The position numbers and the translations under genes were made by a program. The notes beneath the pieces are model-generated. The model was not told where the DNA came from. It did no database searches and saw only the letters and a list, made by a program, of their open reading frames with translations. From an uncultured Prevotella sp. (GTDB lineage Bacteria; Bacteroidota; Bacteroidia; Bacteroidales; Bacteroidaceae), in contig CAKQCV010000109.1 in assembly GCA_934217675.1 (NCBI GenBank), positions 1 to 6,390 on the forward strand: a DNA stretch of 6,390 bases, in the 5' to 3' direction. Below are positions 3,644-6,390 of the stretch, piece by piece (positions within the stretch are counted from its first letter, which is position 1; each line of letters starts with the position of its first letter).

Positions 3644-6196
3644 TTATTCCAAATCAACCACAGTTATTCCGGCTCCACCAAACTGCACATGCTCGTCTCT
3701 GTAAGATTTAACAGCCGGTACGGTGGCAAGGTATTGGCGGATGAGCTGACGCAAGATTCCTGTGCCAGTGCCATGAAGAATACGCACTCTTGACATGCCT
3801 ACAAGTGTGGCGTCGTCGATGAAATACATCACGGCATTCAGTGCCTCTTCGCCACGCATACCTCTTACGTCAAGGTCTTGTTTGAAGTTCAGTTTTTTGC
3901 TGTCAATAGTCTCACGCGTTTGTCTTCCCACTGTCATATAAGTACGAGGTTCCTCCTTTTTCGGAGGTGTGGCATGTTCAAGCTTTTTCAAAGCAGTTGT
4001 AGAACGAATATCGCCAAATATTACAGTAGCGTTTTTGCCCTGTATGCTCTCTATCTTTCCAACGGTAGTAGTGCCTTTTATCTTCACTGTGTCGCCTTCC
4101 TTTAGTGGTGTGTGTGGAGTGGAATTTGATGAGTGTGGGATGGAAAGTGAAGAGTTTTCGTTAGGAGAGCCAGAGGGGGCTTCCTTTTTTTTCTTCTTGT
4201 TTTCTTTTCGTCGGAGAATCTGTGCCATCTTCCGAGCTATCTTGTCGTCCTCAGCCTGTTTGTCAATGTCGGCAATACTCTCCTTGAAGTCCTTCAGACT
4301 TTCGCGCAGCTTCTTTGTCTCTTCTTTCTCTGCCTGTTTTTCGCGGATTTCGCGAATCACGTTTTCTATCTTCTTGTTGCTCTCCTTAAAGAGTTCCTCG
4401 GCACGCTCCTTTGCCTTGGCGAGAACCTCCTTGCGAGTCTTGTTTAAATCCGACAGCTCCAACTCGTATTTGGCTATAGTCTGTTCCATCTGTTTCTCTC
4501 GCTGGTGTATTGTCTGTCGTTTGCTCTCCCAGTAGCGTTTGTCGCGAACTATATCCTGCAAGTATTTGTCGCTCTGGATATAGTCGGAACCCACAATCTC
4601 GCTGGCGTCATGGATAACCTGTTCCGGCAGTCCAATCTTGCGGGCAATTTCGATGGCAAATGAGCTTCCTGGTTGTCCTATTTGCAATTGGAACAGTGCT
4701 TGCATCTTATGGCGGTCGTAGAGCATGGCACCGTTAACCACTCCCTCATGACTGTCGGCAAAATGCTTCAGGTTCTGATAGTGGGTTGTAATAACGCCGT
4801 ATGCTTTCTTTATGCAGAACTGCTTCAGTACTGCTTCTGCAATGGCACCGCCAATCTGCGGTTCGGTGCCAGTACCGAATTCGTCAATAAGAATCAGTGT
4901 GCGGTCGTTGGCACTCTTCATCATATTCTTCATATTCGTCAGATGACTTGAATATGTACTCAGATCGTCTTCAATGCTCTGCTCATCACCTATGTCGATA
5001 AGGATATTTTGGAAAATTCCCGTTTGTGAACGCTCGCTCATAGGTACGGACAGTCCACACTGGAGCATATACTGTACCAGTCCCACAGTCTTCAGACATA
5101 CCGATTTTCCTCCGGCATTAGGTCCGGAGATTATGAGCATCCTTTTGTTTCTTGTCAGCGTTATCTCCAGTGGCACAACCTTCTTGCCCTGTTTCTCAAG
5201 CGACAGCCGGAGTAGGGGATGGGATGTTTCAATCCAGTCAATCAACGGATATTTGCCCACCTCAGGCTCGATACCGTCGATAAGTTTTGCCAGCTCCGCC
5301 TTGGCGCGAATCATATCCACCTGGGCAAGCAATTTGTAGGAGTCGAGAATCTGTGGCACGTGTGGACGGATAATCTTTGCAATTTCCGTAAGTATGCGTA
5401 TAATCTCCCGTCGCTCTTCCGCTTCCAGTTCCCTAACACGGTTGTTAGCCTCCACCACTTCCGTTGGTTCGATGAAGAGTGTTTTTCCAGATGCCGATTC
5501 GTCGTGCACAATACCCTTTATCTTTCGTTTCATTGTAGGAACGACAGGAATCACGAGTCTGCCGTCGCGCATTGCAGGTGTAACATCCTTCTCGATAAGC
5601 CCCTCGCTTTGCGCCGAGCGTAATATACTATATAAGGTACGCGAAATGCTGCCCTCCGTCTTGGCAAGTTCCCTGCGGATATTGTTAAGTTCGGGCGATG
5701 CCGTATCGCGTATTTTTCCGAATTTATCCAATATCTGGTCAATGCGTTGCAGAATCTGTGGATAAGTCATTACTCCGTCGGCAAGTTCGTGAAGTGCGGG
5801 ATAAGGATATACCGGTTCTCGCTGCCATCCATCTTGTGGCATGGTGGCATTGTCCTCGTCGCTACGGTTCAGATAATTTACTATGTCGCAGATAGTGCCC
5901 ATAGAGCGTCGCAAGTCGAAGAGTTCATCCTCTTCCATATGCGTTCCCTCCAGTCGGAGTCTTGCCACCGACTGTCTCACATCGAAGAAATAGTTAAGTG
6001 GAAACTCCTCTGTATCCTCTTGCAATCGTCGGAATTCCCTAATCCTTGCAAGTTGCGTATTTATATCCTTCATGCTGTCCATAAAGGTTATTTTGTCCAC
6101 TTCTTCTTTGCCGAGAGTACTTAGGCACCGTTCGCGCAGAAGCGTTCTTATTTCGTTGAAACCAATCTTGTTTTCGAATGTTTTAGGATAAATCAT
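3644..6196 (-). CDS. mutS2: MutS2: ATPase with C-terminal Smr domain
   Basis: This complete 850-residue MutS2 is a cytosolic ATPase of the MutS superfamily that lacks the mismatch-recognition domain. Homologues are known to suppress homologous recombination (Helicobacter) or to act on collided ribosomes (Bacillus); which applies here is not shown. Residues 1-330 are the helical core and clamp. The nucleotide-binding domain has Walker A GPNAGGKS (358-365), a signature region around STYSSHL (413-419), Walker B LILIDEFGTG (434-443, with D438 and E439) and the ITTHY switch (469-473, H472). A long coiled coil spans about 545-665. A Lys-rich then Ser/Pro/His-rich linker follows (664-697), then a KOW-like segment (698-740), then the Smr domain (773-850) with LDVRG (775-779) and HGTGTGILR (808-816). 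Arg in LDVRG, rather than His, is usual for MutS2 Smr domains. All ATPase motifs look intact. The start matches the family N-terminus (MIYPKTFENKIGF). Its own promoter and terminator suggest a single-gene unit. Confidence 0.97.
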   Translation of the reverse strand: MIYPKTFENKIGFNEIRTLLRERCLSTLGKEEVDKITFMDSMKDINTQLARIREFRRLQEDTEEFPLNYFFDVRQSVARLRLEGTHMEEDELFDLRRSMGTICDIVNYLNRSDEDNATMPQDGWQREPVYPYPALHELADGVMTYPQILQRIDQILDKFGKIRDTASPELNNIRRELAKTEGSISRTLYSILRSAQSEGLIEKDVTPAMRDGRLVIPVVPTMKRKIKGIVHDESASGKTLFIEPTEVVEANNRVRELEAEERREIIRILTEIAKIIRPHVPQILDSYKLLAQVDMIRAKAELAKLIDGIEPEVGKYPLIDWIETSHPLLRLSLEKQGKKVVPLEITLTRNKRMLIISGPNAGGKSVCLKTVGLVQYMLQCGLSVPMSERSQTGIFQNILIDIGDEQSIEDDLSTYSSHLTNMKNMMKSANDRTLILIDEFGTGTEPQIGGAIAEAVLKQFCIKKAYGVITTHYQNLKHFADSHEGVVNGAMLYDRHKMQALFQLQIGQPGSSFAIEIARKIGLPEQVIHDASEIVGSDYIQSDKYLQDIVRDKRYWESKRQTIHQREKQMEQTIAKYELELSDLNKTRKEVLAKAKERAEELFKESNKKIENVIREIREKQAEKEETKKLRESLKDFKESIADIDKQAEDDKIARKMAQILRRKENKKKKKEAPSGSPNENSSLSIPHSSNSTPHTPLKEGDTVKIKGTTTVGKIESIQGKNATVIFGDIRSTTALKKLEHATPPKKEEPRTYMTVGRQTRETIDSKKLNFKQDLDVRGMRGEEALNAVMYFIDDATLVGMSRVRILHGTGTGILRQLIRQYLATVPAVKSYRDEHVQFGGAGITVVDLE

Positions 6197-6200
6197 GGTG

Positions 6201-6208
6201 CAAAATTA
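6201..6208 (-). promoter_or_regulatory. mutS2 -7 element, implying a leaderless or near-leaderless mRNA
   Basis: The minus strand reads TAATTTTG, then CACC, then the ATG at 6196. This full TAnnTTTG match lies four bases from the start codon, so transcription would begin at or next to the A of ATG. The -33 region about 20 bases upstream is only T-rich. An alternative box TAAACTTG (6251-6258) has one mismatch and would give a leader of roughly 50 bases. Confidence 0.5.
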
Positions 6209-6246
6209 GCAAAAATCATTTTTTTTAGAAAAAAGTTGGAGAAAAA

Positions 6247-6278
6247 TTTGCAAGTTTAAATAAAATGCCCTACCTTTG
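6247..6278 (+). promoter_or_regulatory. Promoter of the tRNA-Ser gene
   Basis: TTTG at 6247-6250 and TACCTTTG at 6271-6278 match both Bacteroidetes promoter elements (-33 TTTG, -7 TAnnTTTG) with a 20-base spacer, within the usual range. Transcription is expected near 6284, about 30 bases before the mature tRNA. It is the best-formed promoter in the window, as expected for a stable RNA gene. Confidence 0.75.
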
Positions 6279-6316
6279 CACTCGCTTTAAGATACTAAGC
6301 TAAGTTCTTCAAGTTT

Positions 6317-6390
6317 GGAGAGATGGCAGAGTGGTCGAATGCACCGGTCTTGAAAACCGGCGTACTGAGAGGTACCGGGGGTTCGAATCC
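6317..6390 (+). tRNA. tRNA-Ser(UGA), 3' end cut off by the window
   Basis: The sequence starts with acceptor strand GGAGAGA (6317-6323) followed by TG and a D arm. The anticodon stem CCGGT/ACCGG (6344-6348 and 6356-6360) encloses the loop CTTGAAA, which puts the anticodon TGA at 6351-6353; it reads UCA and related serine codons. A long variable arm (GTAC, TGAGAG, GTAC, about 6362-6375) is the hallmark of class II tRNAs and supports serine. The T arm begins GGGGG TTCGAAT CC and the window ends two bases into its 3' stem. The rest of that stem, the acceptor 3' strand and the discriminator base are missing, and encoded CCA cannot be judged. It is divergent from mutS2. Confidence 0.96.

Noticed and set aside
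3969..4535. 188-codon plus-strand frame antisense to mutS2
   Set aside because: It lies wholly opposite the MutS2 coiled-coil and linker region. Its Phe/Ser-rich composition is what Lys/Glu-rich codons give on the other strand, and there is no promoter or domain.
5219..5765. Overlapping plus-strand frames opposite the MutS2 clamp region
   Set aside because: They are shadows of a conserved gene, overlap one another in different phases, and carry no recognisable domain.
6317..6390. Integration site of a mobile element at tRNA-Ser
   Set aside because: tRNA-Ser genes are frequent targets, but no integrase or duplicated 3' tRNA fragment is in the window, and the 3' end itself is missing.

Overview
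The window looks like chromosomal DNA of a Bacteroidales bacterium, most likely Prevotella or a close relative. The evidence is promoter elements of the Bacteroidetes sigma-ABfr type (TAnnTTTG), no clear Shine-Dalgarno sequences, a secreted fibronectin/Ig-like protein ending in a type IX-secretion-like C-terminal motif, and a MutS2 whose N-terminus (MIYPKTFENKIGFNEI) has the form usual in that order. The genus is an inference from style, not a database match.

Layout. Positions 1-905 are AT-rich and hold no confident gene. The left edge may carry the first ten codons of a leftward gene (31 to 1). Positions about 165-735 form a large imperfect palindrome: two diverged inverted arms of roughly 170-185 bp, whose inner 27 bp are perfectly complementary, flank a 211-bp core with repeated TGCCCA words. 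A 66-codon ORF lies in the left arm, and the right arm holds a stop-riddled relative of it. A very long hairpin (805-879) and a small hairpin plus T-run (884-907) then separate this tract from the next gene.

Positions 906-3344 (minus) encode an 812-residue exported multidomain surface protein. It has a signal peptide, a jelly-roll-like module, FN3, a second FN3 that appears split by another jelly-roll-like module, two tandem Ig-like repeats and a sorting-type tail. Positions 3345-3643 are an intergenic stretch with promoter candidates (including a back-to-back pair of -7 boxes), nested inverted repeats and a strong terminator for the next gene. Positions 3644-6196 (minus) encode a complete MutS2 with ATPase core, long coiled coil, KOW-like segment and C-terminal Smr domain. 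MutS2 is divergent from a tRNA-Ser(UGA) gene on the plus strand, which starts at 6317 and is cut by the window end.

The two large genes share a strand but each has its own promoter, and a terminator lies between them, so they are neighbours rather than an operon. The most unusual part is the inverted-repeat tract at 165-735. Its geometry resembles the invertible promoter segments of Bacteroidales, but no recombinase is present here and no strong internal promoter was found, so that reading is a hypothesis.
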